A stretch of 64,000 bases of DNA. It comes from Zygnema cylindricum. Its lineage: Eukaryota; Streptophyta; Zygnematophyceae; Zygnematales; Zygnemataceae. The stretch's first letter is position 1, and the number at the start of each line of letters is the position of its first letter. This document shows positions 28,738-39,040 of the stretch, in pieces. The stretch lies in contig JBBHKE010000240.1 of the NCBI GenBank assembly GCA_037447655.1, positions 62,001-126,000 of the forward strand. Reading direction: 5' to 3'. The notes under the pieces are model-generated. The model worked only from the letters and a program-made list of their open reading frames with translations, was not told the DNA's origin and did no database searches. Position numbers and translations under genes: made by a program.

Positions 28738-29357
28738 TAGCGAGCGGCGGAATTTACGGCGCGAGCGGCGGAATTTACGGCGTCTCCAACGGCAGCTTCC
28801 TTCTGAAGACGGAGTGGAGGACAAATAAATAAATGACGCAAAACGACTCAAAGAAGCCGCGTTGGAGCCGCCGTAAATTCCGCCACTCGCCGCTAGTTCG
28901 TTGCAACGAACAAGCGGCGAGCGGCAGAATTTACGGCGCCTCTACAAAGTTCAGCGAACTAGCGGCGAGCGACGGAATTTACGGCGTCTCTAAAAAGTTC
29001 AGCGAACTGGCGGCGAGCGGCGGAATTTACGGCGTCTCTAAAAAGTTCAGCGAACTGGCGGCGAGCGCCGGAATTTACGGCGTCTCTAAAAACTTCAGTG
29101 AACTAGCGGCGAGCGGCGGAATTTACGGCGTCTCTAAAATGTTCAGCGAACTGGCGGCGAGCGCCGGAATTTACGGCGTCTCTAAAAAGTTCAGCGAACT
29201 AGCGGCGAGCGCCGGAATTTACGGCGTCTCTAAAAACTTCAGTGAACTAGCGGCGAGCGCCGGAATTTACGGCGTCTCTAAAAAGTTCAGCGAACTAGCG
29301 GCGAGCGCCGGAATTTATGGTGTCTCTAAAAAGTTCTATGAACTAGCGCGAGCGACG
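28738..29357 (+). repeat. 48-bp minisatellite (16-residue in-frame repeat)
   Basis: About nine copies of a 48-bp unit occur, of the form TTCAGCGAACTAGCGGCGAG followed by CG(G/C)CGGAATTTACGGCGTCTCTAAAAAG. They lie mainly at 28940-29350, with isolated partial units from 28738. The unit is GC-rich in an AT-rich setting. The phrase CTGAAGACGGAGTGGAGGAC flanks the array on both sides (28803 and 29371). The unit length is a multiple of three, so a frame of 175 codons (28833-29360) stays open and encodes repeats of FSELAASxGIYGVSKK. I do not recognise this peptide. Units alternate between AGCGGCGGA and AGCGCCGGA, giving Gly or Ala at one position. Confidence 0.9.
28865..28943. other. Long hairpin at the start of the minisatellite
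   Basis: The centre is a perfect 16-base palindrome, GTTCGTTGCAACGAAC. The arms extend outward for over 30 bases, with GGAATTTACGGCG-like sequence inverted on the left and direct on the right. The array therefore begins with a head-to-head pair of its own units. Confidence 0.75.
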
Positions 29358-29486
29358 TAATTTTCCATCTGAAGACGGAGTGGAGGACATATAAAAATAC
29401 GCGCGCGCAAATGAAGCAGCCTTTTTTTTTTTTTTATGTCCGTACAATTTTCGTACAATCTGAGATGTACGAAATTTACGAAACTA

Positions 29487-30102
29487 CACCGCGAATCGTA
29501 ATTAGAGTAAATTACTCTAATTCGGTCGCTCGAAATTTCGACTCTATTACATCAAATAGAGTAAATGATTCTAAATTTTTCATTATTCTAATTTAAGTAA
29601 GTTTAATTAGCGTAACAAAATTGTAATATAGGTTCGTTTTAAATAGTGTGGAGTACGGACGACGTTCGACCGTGCAAAATTGTACCTTTTTAAGTAAAAA
29701 GGTACAAATAATGATTTAATACAATCGCGCTCGCACGTGAAATCGCACTAAACGAAAAATTAATCACATCGGAAAAAAGCCGTTCGCATAACTCTCGTCC
29801 GTCGACAGCATCGTCGTCAGTGTGAACATCAGCTGACATTCAGCGCGACAAATAATACTAGCGTCATAATGACGTCAAAATTATACGGACTGACAGATTT
29901 TGTACGTCCACGTAATTTAGTGTTTATAATTTCTGCGCGGATATTTAATGCCGACATAACCCAATATAGAGTACTTAAATAAATTAGAGTAAACTTCCTC
30001 TGTGAAAAAGTTCTATCGCATAAATTAGAGTTCATTACTCTAATTGTTTTTTTTGGTTTTTTTACTCTAATTTTTTCATTACTCTAATTACGATTCGCGG
30101 TG
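29487..30102. mobile_element. 616-bp TIR element (MITE, TA flanks)
   Basis: The left end CACCGCGAATCGTAATTAG (29487) is inverted at the right end, ending ATTCGCGGTG (30102), with 24 perfectly paired terminal bases. TA lies on both sides (29485-29486 and 30103-30104). Extra ACTCTAAT words recur just inside both ends. No transposase frame is present, so it is non-autonomous. TA duplications suggest a Tc1/mariner-like source (inference). Confidence 0.85.
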
Positions 30103-30166
30103 TAGTTAGCTATTCATTTCGCAAATCATAGGGAACGCGACAAAACGTCGCAAATCTGACACGGTA

Positions 30167-30290
30167 CACCGCGCATCGTTATTAGTGTCAACGACACTAA
30201 TTTGGGTTCTTAAAATTTTGATTTTTTTCCTCAAATAGGATACATGATTTTAATTTTTCCTTGACGTTAATTAAGGTACCGTACAAAATA
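30167..30290. mobile_element. Orphan left end of a TIR element
   Basis: TA followed by CACCGCGCATCGTTATTAG at 30165 has the same design as the neighbouring MITE ends, but no inverted partner appears before the next element begins. It may be a truncated copy. The right limit is arbitrary. Confidence 0.45.
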
Positions 30291-30295
30291 CGCTA

Positions 30296-30509
30296 CACCG
30301 CCAATCGTTATTAGCGTTGTGTACGCTAATTCCGTCCCGCTTTTTTTTATTTATTCTCAAATATAATTATCCACCCTATTTAAAAAAAACCCTAATTCCT
30401 AATTAGAAAGACGATTTCTTCGAAAATTTCCAAATTCCCAATTAGCGTAAACCACGCTAATTATTCGTATACGCTAAAAAAACTTACACGCTAATAACGA
30501 TTGGCGGTG
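30296..30509. mobile_element. 214-bp TIR element (MITE, TA flanks)
   Basis: The left end CACCGCCAATCGTTATTAGC (30296) is perfectly inverted at the right end (22 bases, ending GATTGGCGGTG at 30509). TA lies on each side (30294-30295 and 30510-30511). Subterminal ACGCTAAT words repeat inside both ends. It has no coding capacity. Confidence 0.88.
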
Positions 30510-30639
30510 TAGTTGACGTAGGCTAGCGTCACGTGCAAGTCACGGCGGACAAAAAAAATTACCGTTTTCATACCACACCATTTTCCCCTTTTTCAAGTGT
30601 GAACCACGCAACTGTCATGATCAATTCCCCATGATCAAT

Positions 30640-31640
30640 TCCCTATATTTGACTGTATATAGCGTGGCATACCACGTATGAAAATCTGTTCCGTACTCTG
30701 TACAACGGGAGTTTAGTACGGACAACTAAGCACATTAACGTTAACAAATTTACAATAGTAGTTAATAGTACTAAAAGTATAGTACCGCAATTAAAAATTT
30801 CAATTACATGGTAATTTCTAACATTCTGAAAACAAAATGAACAGAACTGTCAGACTGCCGCCATTTCCTGCCACCATTTTATGAGAAGCATTTTCTGAGA
30901 ATTCTGTAAGCAGGCAATACCAATTATTTGATTAGAGAAAATAATAGCGAATTTAAAATAGAGAAAATACATATTTATTTCTTCTGATGGATCCTCAGGA
31001 AAAGGCAAGCAACACTGTAGGAGGAGAGGAGGATGACACAGACAATTCCATATGTGGAGCTAGAACAGAGTGAGAATATCAAAGAAATTGAGAACTTCAA
31101 AAATTTGAAGGAGGAATTCAAACACGTTAGGAAAACCATTCCGAAAGGAGCATTCAAGGTATTACAAGACTGCAGGCATTCAGATAATTGCAGTAAGCAT
31201 TCAGATAAAGCATTATGCAATTACTGTGAGATTTCTGCAATTACTGTGAGATGCCCGTGGATAGATGGAAGTCTATGAGTCCTTCCAATATAGTATATCA
31301 CCTAAAACACAACCATAAGAATATATTTGCGGCCGGGAAACTGAAAGAGATTGAGGAGAAACTAGGAGGACATAAAACACAACCATAAGAATCTATTTGC
31401 GGCCGGGAAACTGAAAGAGATTGAGGAGGAGCACAACAAGATTTTATCAATAAGGGAGTTGCAAGCTCCGCAAGCTCTTTAAAAATAGACTTCTTGGTTG
31501 GATAGGTTTGACTCCCAACCACTAAGTGTTAAAGAGCGAGGAGTTTCGTGAAATGGTAAAAGGGTTAGCACCAAAGTCTACAATCTCAAATCGGCGGGGA
31601 TTAACAACAAGAATGGAGGAGATAGACATGAAGGTTCGTT
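30640..31640 (+). pseudogene. N-terminal part of a hAT transposase (BED finger, broken)
   Basis: The upstream 30640-30830 region matches, inverted, 46310-46470 and 52330-52540, so it is the 5' end of a repeated hAT family. Downstream, in mixed frames, a BED-type zinc finger is readable: cysteines in CNYCEIS (31216-31236), broken by a 19-bp direct duplication, then SPSNIVYHLKHNHK (near 31276-31317) with the two histidines. LFAAGKLKEIEE follows and is itself partly duplicated (31320-31432). BED fingers bind the element's DNA in hAT transposases. Stops and shifts make it inactive. Confidence 0.65.
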
Positions 31641-32751
31641 TAAGTTTGGCCAAACTTCTTTAAAGAGAGACCCTCAATGTAACTTTGTACACATAGATTT
31701 TTGTTTGTGTCTCTGTCTCTAATGAGCACACATGGACTATTGTCTTTGTCTTTGTCTCTAATGAGTTTTTCTTACTATTTTTAATTACCAGTTTGTCTTA
31801 CTGTTCTTTAACTACCCATTTCATTAATTCTTTTCATAAATTCATAATGGAATCTTATAAAAGTATGCTAAGGGTGTTCCTCCTTCCCAAGTAGTCATAA
31901 AGCACAAGCCATAGGGGAAATGTTTAAATTCATTCGTACAATTACCCCCCAATCCATAAATCCTTTCGAACCTCCACAGTATATCAGATAATTACATACG
32001 CACGCAAACATGCGTGCGCACATACGAAACTTAATCTTCCAAAAACAACATGTCGGTCCAAAATCGCACGGGTGTGTCAGTACAGGTGTGTCTAGACACA
32101 TGAAAAGTGCAAGGAATCAAATAGGATTTTCCAAAAACTCTTTGAGAGCAAACTGTATTGGGAATAAAGTAGAAATCTTTGGTACACGATTTAGCTACAA
32201 AGTGATGGTCCACTTGTGCTATGCTTTCTTCAATCATATATTTGAAAAGTTTGAAAAGTCCATTATAGGCACTTATGATATCTAGAGTTCCAACAATTGC
32301 CAAATTAAGTGAAAAATTATAGATTGTAATTAAAAGAGGTGTCACTTTTTTAAATCTTTTTACGGTAGCGCAAAAGGTGTTGGAAGAGAAACTTACGTGA
32401 CATTGAGCTGGGTTCCAATCAGAATAAACTCATTTCTTATAGGATTGAAAAACGTGGTTGATAACACCTTATTTGAATATTGGGCATTTGGGAATTCATC
32501 AAATTACATCACCAAATTGCATCTGAGATGATTTCCGATTTCCAAACCTTGACACTCTTGAGCTTGCGACCTTACCCATCAAAATGTTTATGGCTTGTGC
32601 GTTGGATCCAAAGACAAAATATTCGAGACTAAACCAATTTTGTTCGCGTTGGCAAGTTGACTAGTAGCTAAAAATACCCGTCGCAAAAGAGCCGAAATAA
32701 TGGGAATAGCTAAAATTATTCGACCTAAAGAGATCAATGTTAGAACAAGTG
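31540..32751 (+). pseudogene. hAT transposase, plus-strand arm (broken)
   Basis: Mixed frames show MVKGLAPKSTISNRRGLT (the F..M...L.P..PSR region of hAT), RGVTFLNLFTVAQKVLEE (32336-32395, the 'LxPFxxAQRVLEGExY' block) and ACALDPKTKYS (32593-32625, the conserved 'ALDPRTK' motif). The segment ends abruptly at about 32751, where a reverse-oriented copy begins with the C-terminal end of the same gene. Confidence 0.7.
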
Positions 32752-33945
32752 GAATTTTCCGACCCACCATTTCAAAAAGTTTTGTGGCTCATTCTCGTAA
32801 TGCTTTTAAATATAACGTCTCTTGTAGAGTTTGATTTCATGGAGCAAATGCTCTTTGAACTCGTCGCGAGTGAGTTCATAATCTAAATTTTATGGAGGAA
32901 TTTCTACTCCGGATGACAAGCCTTCGATCCAACGCACAAGTCATAAACATTTGATGGGTAAACTCGCAAACTCAAAGTAATAAGAGTTTTAAACCGTAAT
33001 TGAAAATCGGCAACCATCTTGGATTCAATTTGGTGAATTGCAAAACATTCCCAAATGAAGTGTTATCAACCACGTTTTTCAATCCTTTAAGAAGTGTCTT
33101 TATTGTAATTCAAACCCATCTCAATGTCACATAAGTTTTTTCTTCCAACACCCTTTGCGTTACCATAAAAGGCTGTAAAAGAGTGACGCATCTTTCGATT
33201 ACAATTTGTGACTCTTCACTTAATTTAACATTTGTAAGAATTGATGTTGTCATAAGTGCAAATTATGGTTTTTTCAAATATAAGATTGAAGAAAACATAA
33301 AATAAGTGGACCACCACCTTGTAGTTATGTCAAGTTCCAAAGATTTCCACTTTATTCACTATTTTGTGGCAAAAAAGTTGAAAATAGTGTTTGGTCTCGG
33401 AGAGCTTTCGAAAAGCCCTACGAGATTTCTCGCAGTTTCCATGTGTCCACACACACCTAGACCTGCAAAAAAAAATTCCGGTGACCAAATTTAGAGGTGA
33501 TCAACACACCTGTGCTAATCGCAAGATATAGCTCTATTGACTTTTTTCATAGGAGGTGTTGTGTAAATCATACAAACTACCACTACTTTGTCAAAAATGT
33601 TGTGCCTTGCAAGCTTGTCTTGTTGTATGATTTCTAGAAAAGGGGGAACACCCTAAGTATAAATTTATAACATCCCATTTTGAATTTATCAAATGAGCAG
33701 TTAAAGAACAGTTTGACTCGAGACACAAGTCTATGTGTACAAAGTGACACTGAGGGTCTCTCATTGAAGAAGTTTGGTCAAACTTAAACCAAGCTTCATG
33801 TCTATCTCCTCAATTTTTGTTGTTAATCCTTGACGATCTGGAATTGTTGACGATTTTGACCCTTTAACCATTTCCTAAAACTCCTTGCTCTATACTATAC
33901 TTAACGGTTTGAAGTCCACAACTATTTAATGAAGAAGTTTTGTCA
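32752..33945 (-). pseudogene. hAT transposase, inverted arm (broken)
   Basis: On the minus strand this segment starts near PSR/DGWTS-type sequence (33850), passes the RVLEEKTYVTLRW block (near 33130) and ends with a C-terminal piece reading KWWVGKF-like (32755-32790). It is inverted relative to 31540-32751. The two arms overlap in content for over 1 kb and would pair if transcribed together. A close relative of this arm lies at 50976-52210. Confidence 0.7.
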
Positions 33946-34273
33946 TGCCGCATCGTATCAGCACATAATTATTGGATATGGTATCGCGAATTATGAACTG
34001 CCGCCACGCTATTTTTGTTCGGTGATCAAATGTGGTTGCGCGCAGGTACGAATGTGTATGTTCAAAGTGTAACCATCGTGATTACGTGGAGGTACGGAAT
34101 TGAACGGTCATGTGAGCGACGGCTACCGTACCTACGATTTTTTGTCACAAATTTTTGGTGACGCGACGTACGATTTGGAAACATAAATGACCCGATGTGC
34201 AATTTCAAAATGTTGGCGACGCACACCGATTGGTTATAATTTAAGTCCTTAACCCTTCGAGGTTCACGCATTT
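33946..34273. other. Short gap without gene
   Basis: No domain is recognised. It lies between the inverted hAT arm and the 5' LTR of gypsy element G; its last bases (CATTT) are the probable target site of G. Confidence 0.5.
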
Positions 34274-35248
34274 TGTAATAGTAACAGTGGATCCAACTTG
34301 GTCGTAAATGGGTATTTAAAGGTTAGGAATATAAAGTTAAAAATTTGGTAGACGTCCGCGTAAGAATCGCGCGATTTTGAAGTTTTAATTCAAAAGAAAT
34401 AGTGATAGGTGAATTTAGGTGACAGCGCGGGGTCAAACTAACAAGTGGGTATCATTAAAACGGGTTAAAGGTCAAATTAGTACCGAAATTTCGCGTGTAC
34501 GTTTCATAATGTACTAATTATACATTTAGTCGTTTAGTGCACACGATGGTTCGTTTCGTACATTTTTAGTACGAAATTTTACTTTCATTTAATGGAATTT
34601 TGTAGGTAATTTCACGAGCTAAATTTGCAATGTTCATTCGTGAAAGTCGCGTTTCGTTTGGCGCACACTTTTGCACGTAAATGTTATGCAGTGAAATGTA
34701 GCGTTTGATTGGTTGGTAAATGCTACATAGTAAGCAAGAGATTTCGCACGTTTTTGCATTGATCAGTTTGAGTCTTTGTTTATCAATAATTGGCCTAGGT
34801 AAAACCTGTTCAAAGGAGCGTTGACTCTGGCCTGGCTGCTCCAGGGCAATGATGGATAAATAGTGAAGTCAAACAGAGGAGTAAACATCTTTTCCTTTGA
34901 AAAAATTTGTAGAAATTTTGACTGATCTTGGTCCTGAGCGATTAAAACCAAATTGGAGAAATGGCATTTTTTCACTGAAATCTTTTACAAACTAAGTATT
35001 GTTTTAGTAGTTAAGAGATAGAATTATTAAGAGTAGAGAGTGGTGGAAAACACTTTAAAAAGAAGGGTTGAGCGACGAGGGCAAAAGATCAAGCTAATGT
35101 TATGTGGACAGAAGTTTTTTCTAAATTAAAATTTATCTTTAAATGAGTGCATTCCAATGTGGATGTGTATTTTCCAATGTGTGAAACGTGTGGTTGAAAT
35201 TGGTTGTGGTAATGGGATTTTTTCTTAGAGGTAGGAGATCTTATTATA
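34274..35248 (+). repeat. 5' LTR of element G
   Basis: This copy is about 975 bp and is related to 41148-42073. Shared blocks include GTCGTAAATGGGTATTTAAA near the start and AGGTAAGAGATC-like sequence at the end. Confidence 0.88.
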
Positions 35249-35250
35249 TA

Positions 35251-35262
35251 TGGTATCAAAGC
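35251..35262 (+). promoter_or_regulatory. Primer-binding site of element G
   Basis: TGGTATCAAAGC lies two bases after the LTR. It matches the tRNA-Met 3' end complement with one change. Confidence 0.75.
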
Positions 35263-35900
35263 TTTGGTTAGAATCCAAGTAGAAGTTTGCTCACTCGAAT
35301 ATCGACTGCCGTGACCGTTGAGGGTGCTCTAACCTGGGTCAGTAGAACCACAATGTGAAGTGGTAGGGGATTGGAGGATTCGCTGGTTAGATGTGGGGCG
35401 TGCTCAGGTCCTAAGGACTAAAGCGGTGTGGGCAATGTAGCCACCGCTAAAACTCACTCCAATTACCTAAAAGCCAAACAAACTTGCCTTCTCCTAACAA
35501 TGATTCATGTGTAGAGGGAGGGCTTGAAGCTATGAAGGGTAAGGATGTGAGGATTAGAGAACAAAAGATCGTGATATAGTGGGAAATGGTGGAGAAGGAA
35601 AGTGGAGCACTTTACTTCTTCAAGAGCAAAGGAGTCCAAAAATGATTTAAAACTTTTCAAACCCTAAATTGTTACCTTTGATTGCTTTCAATTTTGCTGA
35701 TGCAAAATTTGTGGTTGAATTTTACCTTTGAGACCTTTGAATTTTGTTGCTGCAAAATTTGAGGGGAAAATTTTTACCTTTCTATTTCAATGTATGGGAA
35801 ATTGAATTTTCACTAACTGACTTTTAATGTTTATTTGTTTTTCAGATTTTAATATATTTCAAAAGTTTGTTAAGGAAAAGAAGGCTTAGATTGGAGAAAT

Positions 35901-37310
35901 TTGAGGACTTCAAATCCGCTACAAACTCTTTTGGATAAATATATTCTACCTTTTATTACTTCATTTCATTGTGTGATAATGGCAAATTATACATGGAAAC
36001 GTCAAATGGAAAATGCCTTGAATGTGTTGAAAAAGCGTAGTGTAAAATTGGTCAAAAAACTTAATAATCATGCTGCTGCTGTGGATAAAACAATTTGTGA
36101 GTTGAAAAGTGAATTGAAGGATGTTAAAGAAAATAGTAATGTTTCAAATCATAAATTGGATAAGTTCATTGATTTAATTCACACCAAAAATGATCTTAAT
36201 AACCAAAAGGGTGAGAGTACTAAGAGAAATGCCAGTTTTAGGGAAAATAATCACGATAGACCTAAGAAGATAAGGGATCTGAAATTTTCTATCTATAAAG
36301 CACCATCATTTGATGGTAAGAAGATTGATGAGTTAGATGTTTAAATTTTTCATATGGAGTATTATTTGGAATCTATAAACTGTGATCGTGATGATTACAC
36401 TTCTTTTGTTGTTAGCTGTTTGAAAGGTGATGCTCAAATTTGGTATTAAACTCAGAGGAGGTCTAATTTGATTGTTGCTAACGCTGATTGGGAAGCATTT
36501 AAGACCGCGATCAAATCGCGTTTTTTTTCTGTCACATATAAATCCAGAATGGATGAAAAGTGGCTTAACTGTAAGCGATTGGATTTGTAAAAGATTATAT
36601 TGTGGAATTTTACTCATCTAGCATGCATGTCATAGGTTTGACTGATGAAAATCGCTAAGTTGTATTTCTTGAACTATCTGAATTCTATACTGAAATGAAC
36701 TAAAACATAAAAAATTTATTAATTTGAAAGAATTACAAGATAAGGCATTGGAATTAGAGGATCAGTTGGGGTATCATCGTGAAACTCCACCACTTAGGGG
36801 AAATTTCAATGAAGTATCAGAGTAGGATGAGGAGGAGTTTGAGGAAGAGGGTCAGGATGCAATTTCAATGAAGTATCAGAGTGGGGTAAGGATGAGTTTG
36901 AGGAAGAGGGTCAGAATGCAAGTTCAATTAAGTATCACAGTGGGGTGAGGAGTTTGAGGAAAAGGGATTGAATGCAGGTCTAGTGAATAGGCAGAATTTC
37001 TTAATGGGAAATCAGAGAGATGGAGAGAGTGGTAATGCACGAAACAAATTTCTCAATAGAAGGGGATAGAATAAGAGTCTTAATCCAAGTATTAATGCTC
37101 AGAAACCGAATCTAAACATTCCCACATGCACTATTTGTCAGAAAAGAGGTCATAGGGCATCTGACTGTGCACAAGTGAAGAAAATTAACTCTTATAATTG
37201 TGGAAAGGAGAGACATTTCAACAGAGAATGCACAAAACTGAAAAAAAAAGTCACTTGTTTTAATTGCGGAGGTCCTGATCAATACACTAACGACCAGTAT
37301 AGATAAGGGA
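35901..37310 (+). pseudogene. gag: Gag of element G (broken)
   Basis: The 35901-36344 frame starts with a lysine-rich, coiled-coil-like region (VKKLNNHAAAVDKTICELKS). After a stop the Gag domain continues (FHMEYYLES, CLKGDAQIWY, WEAFKTAIKSRF). At 37127-37300 three knuckle-like blocks follow: CTICQKRGHRASDC, YNCGKERHFNREC (first cysteine lost to Tyr or Ser) and CFNCGGPDQYTND (imperfect). Between them lies a three-fold, roughly 60-bp repeat at 36810-36960 reading EVSEWGEDEFEEEGQ-like. Confidence 0.8.
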
Positions 37311-37639
37311 TCTCTTAAAGCAGTTAATGTCAATGAAGGTTTTCAAGAAGATATTGGATCATACTCAGTTGACCAGGAAGGCCATGAGGTATATTGCATT
37401 ATACTTAGCTGAGCGGGAAGCGCGATCAGGTGGGAAACGGAAAGGACTAGCTGAAAGTCCTCAGTTGAGTCGATCAGATCGAGAGGTTAAGGAGTTAACT
37501 CTGGAGGGTAAGCTAATAAATGGAAAGGCTAGGAGAGCTCAATTTATTATGATGCTAATTACACTTCATAGTTTGAACAACCCTTTTGATGAAACTATTA
37601 ACAATAGACCTATGTTAGGATAGTTAAGTAAGATGACAC

Positions 37640-39040
37640 CAGACACAGTTTGATCATGATCATATTTTAGTCTGTAGTGGAAGAAAAACCCTTAGGAGTT
37701 ATAGTAGATTCAGGTGCTACACATAATTTTATTTCACATAAGTTTGTTGAGAAAAATAAAATTTCTACAGTCATAAGGGAAAAACCTTTACATGTTCAAG
37801 TGACAAATGGTAATAAATCCACATTAGATTTACAAACTGACACAATAGAAGTTGATATGCAAGGTCATAAAATGAAAGTTATGGGTGAAATAATGAATTT
37901 AGGTAGTGAGGAGCTAATACATGGAAAGCCTTAGTTAAATGAACATAATTCTCAAATTAATTAAGAAACTTACACCTTTAGAATGAAGTCTGAAAACGGT
38001 TGGAAGGTTTTGCAAGCATCAACTTCAAAGAAGTTGCATAGAAATCATATAAATAAGATAACCAAATTGGGAGTGGAACTTTTGATTTCTGCTCAACAAT
38101 TTAAAAAGTATTTAAAAGATAAAACAAATCATGTTTTCTTGTTATTAGTAACTGAGGCATTCCTGATAAAAGAGTGGGAGAAAACACTAACATTGATGGC
38201 ATCCCTAAATCAGGCACCACTAAAAATCTTGAAAAACAAAAATTTGATTTTGTTACTGACATTGATACATCTGATGGTGATGAGAAAGATTTGAATTTTG
38301 AATTTAGAGATGTTTTCCCAAGCGACTTACCCATAGGGAGGCCACCTTGCCGAGATGTGGAACATGTTATTAACCTTGAACCTATATGTAATCCTCGTGT
38401 CATAGGTATTTTTAAGCACTGTTTCTTTGAGCAGGAAGAGTAAAAGAAACAAATTAAGGAGCTTTTGGATAAATGACATATTCAACCCAACAAATCATCG
38501 TACAGAGCACCTGTTCTCTTTGTCAAAAAAAAGGATGGAACGTTGAGGATGCATGTTGACTATCGTAGGCTAAACAAGATTAGGGTGAAAGATAAGTATT
38601 CGTTACCTTTAATTTCTAATTTGATAGATCGTATGAAAGGTGTGAAATTATTATTTTTGATTGATATGCGTAATGGCTTTAATTAGGTGCCAATTAGAAC
38701 TCAAGATGTTGATGAAACTGCTTTTAAAACTAGAGTCGGTCATTTTGAATGGATAGTGATGCCATTTGGTTTGACGAATGCACCGCCTACTTATCAAAGA
38801 TTAATGAACCAAACATTTTCTAATTATATAGATGAGTTTGTTCAACTGTGTATAGATGATATTTTAATTTACAACGAATCTAAAGAACAACATGTAATTC
38901 ATTTAAGGAAAGTGTTGGAAAGGTTGAGGGAAAGAAAACTGTATGGAAAAGTGTCAAAATCCAGTTTTCTTAAGAGTGAACAATTATTTTTGGGACATAT
39001 AGTTAGTGGGGAGGGTGTTAAAACAGACACATCCTAAATT
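37640..39040 (+). pseudogene. pol: Protease and RT of element G (broken)
   Basis: The protease active site reads VIVDSGATHNFISHKFVE (near 37700). RT begins near 38290 with the FRDVFPSDLPIGRPPCRDVEH region, then SSYRAPVLFVKKKDGTLRM, DYRRLNKI, FLIDMRNGF, ETAFKTRVGHFEW, VMPFGLTNAPPTYQRLMNQ and the catalytic CIDDILIY. A stop sits in the finger region (38455) and another after RNGFN (38685). The thumb ends LFLGHIVSGEGVKTD near 39025. Confidence 0.85.
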
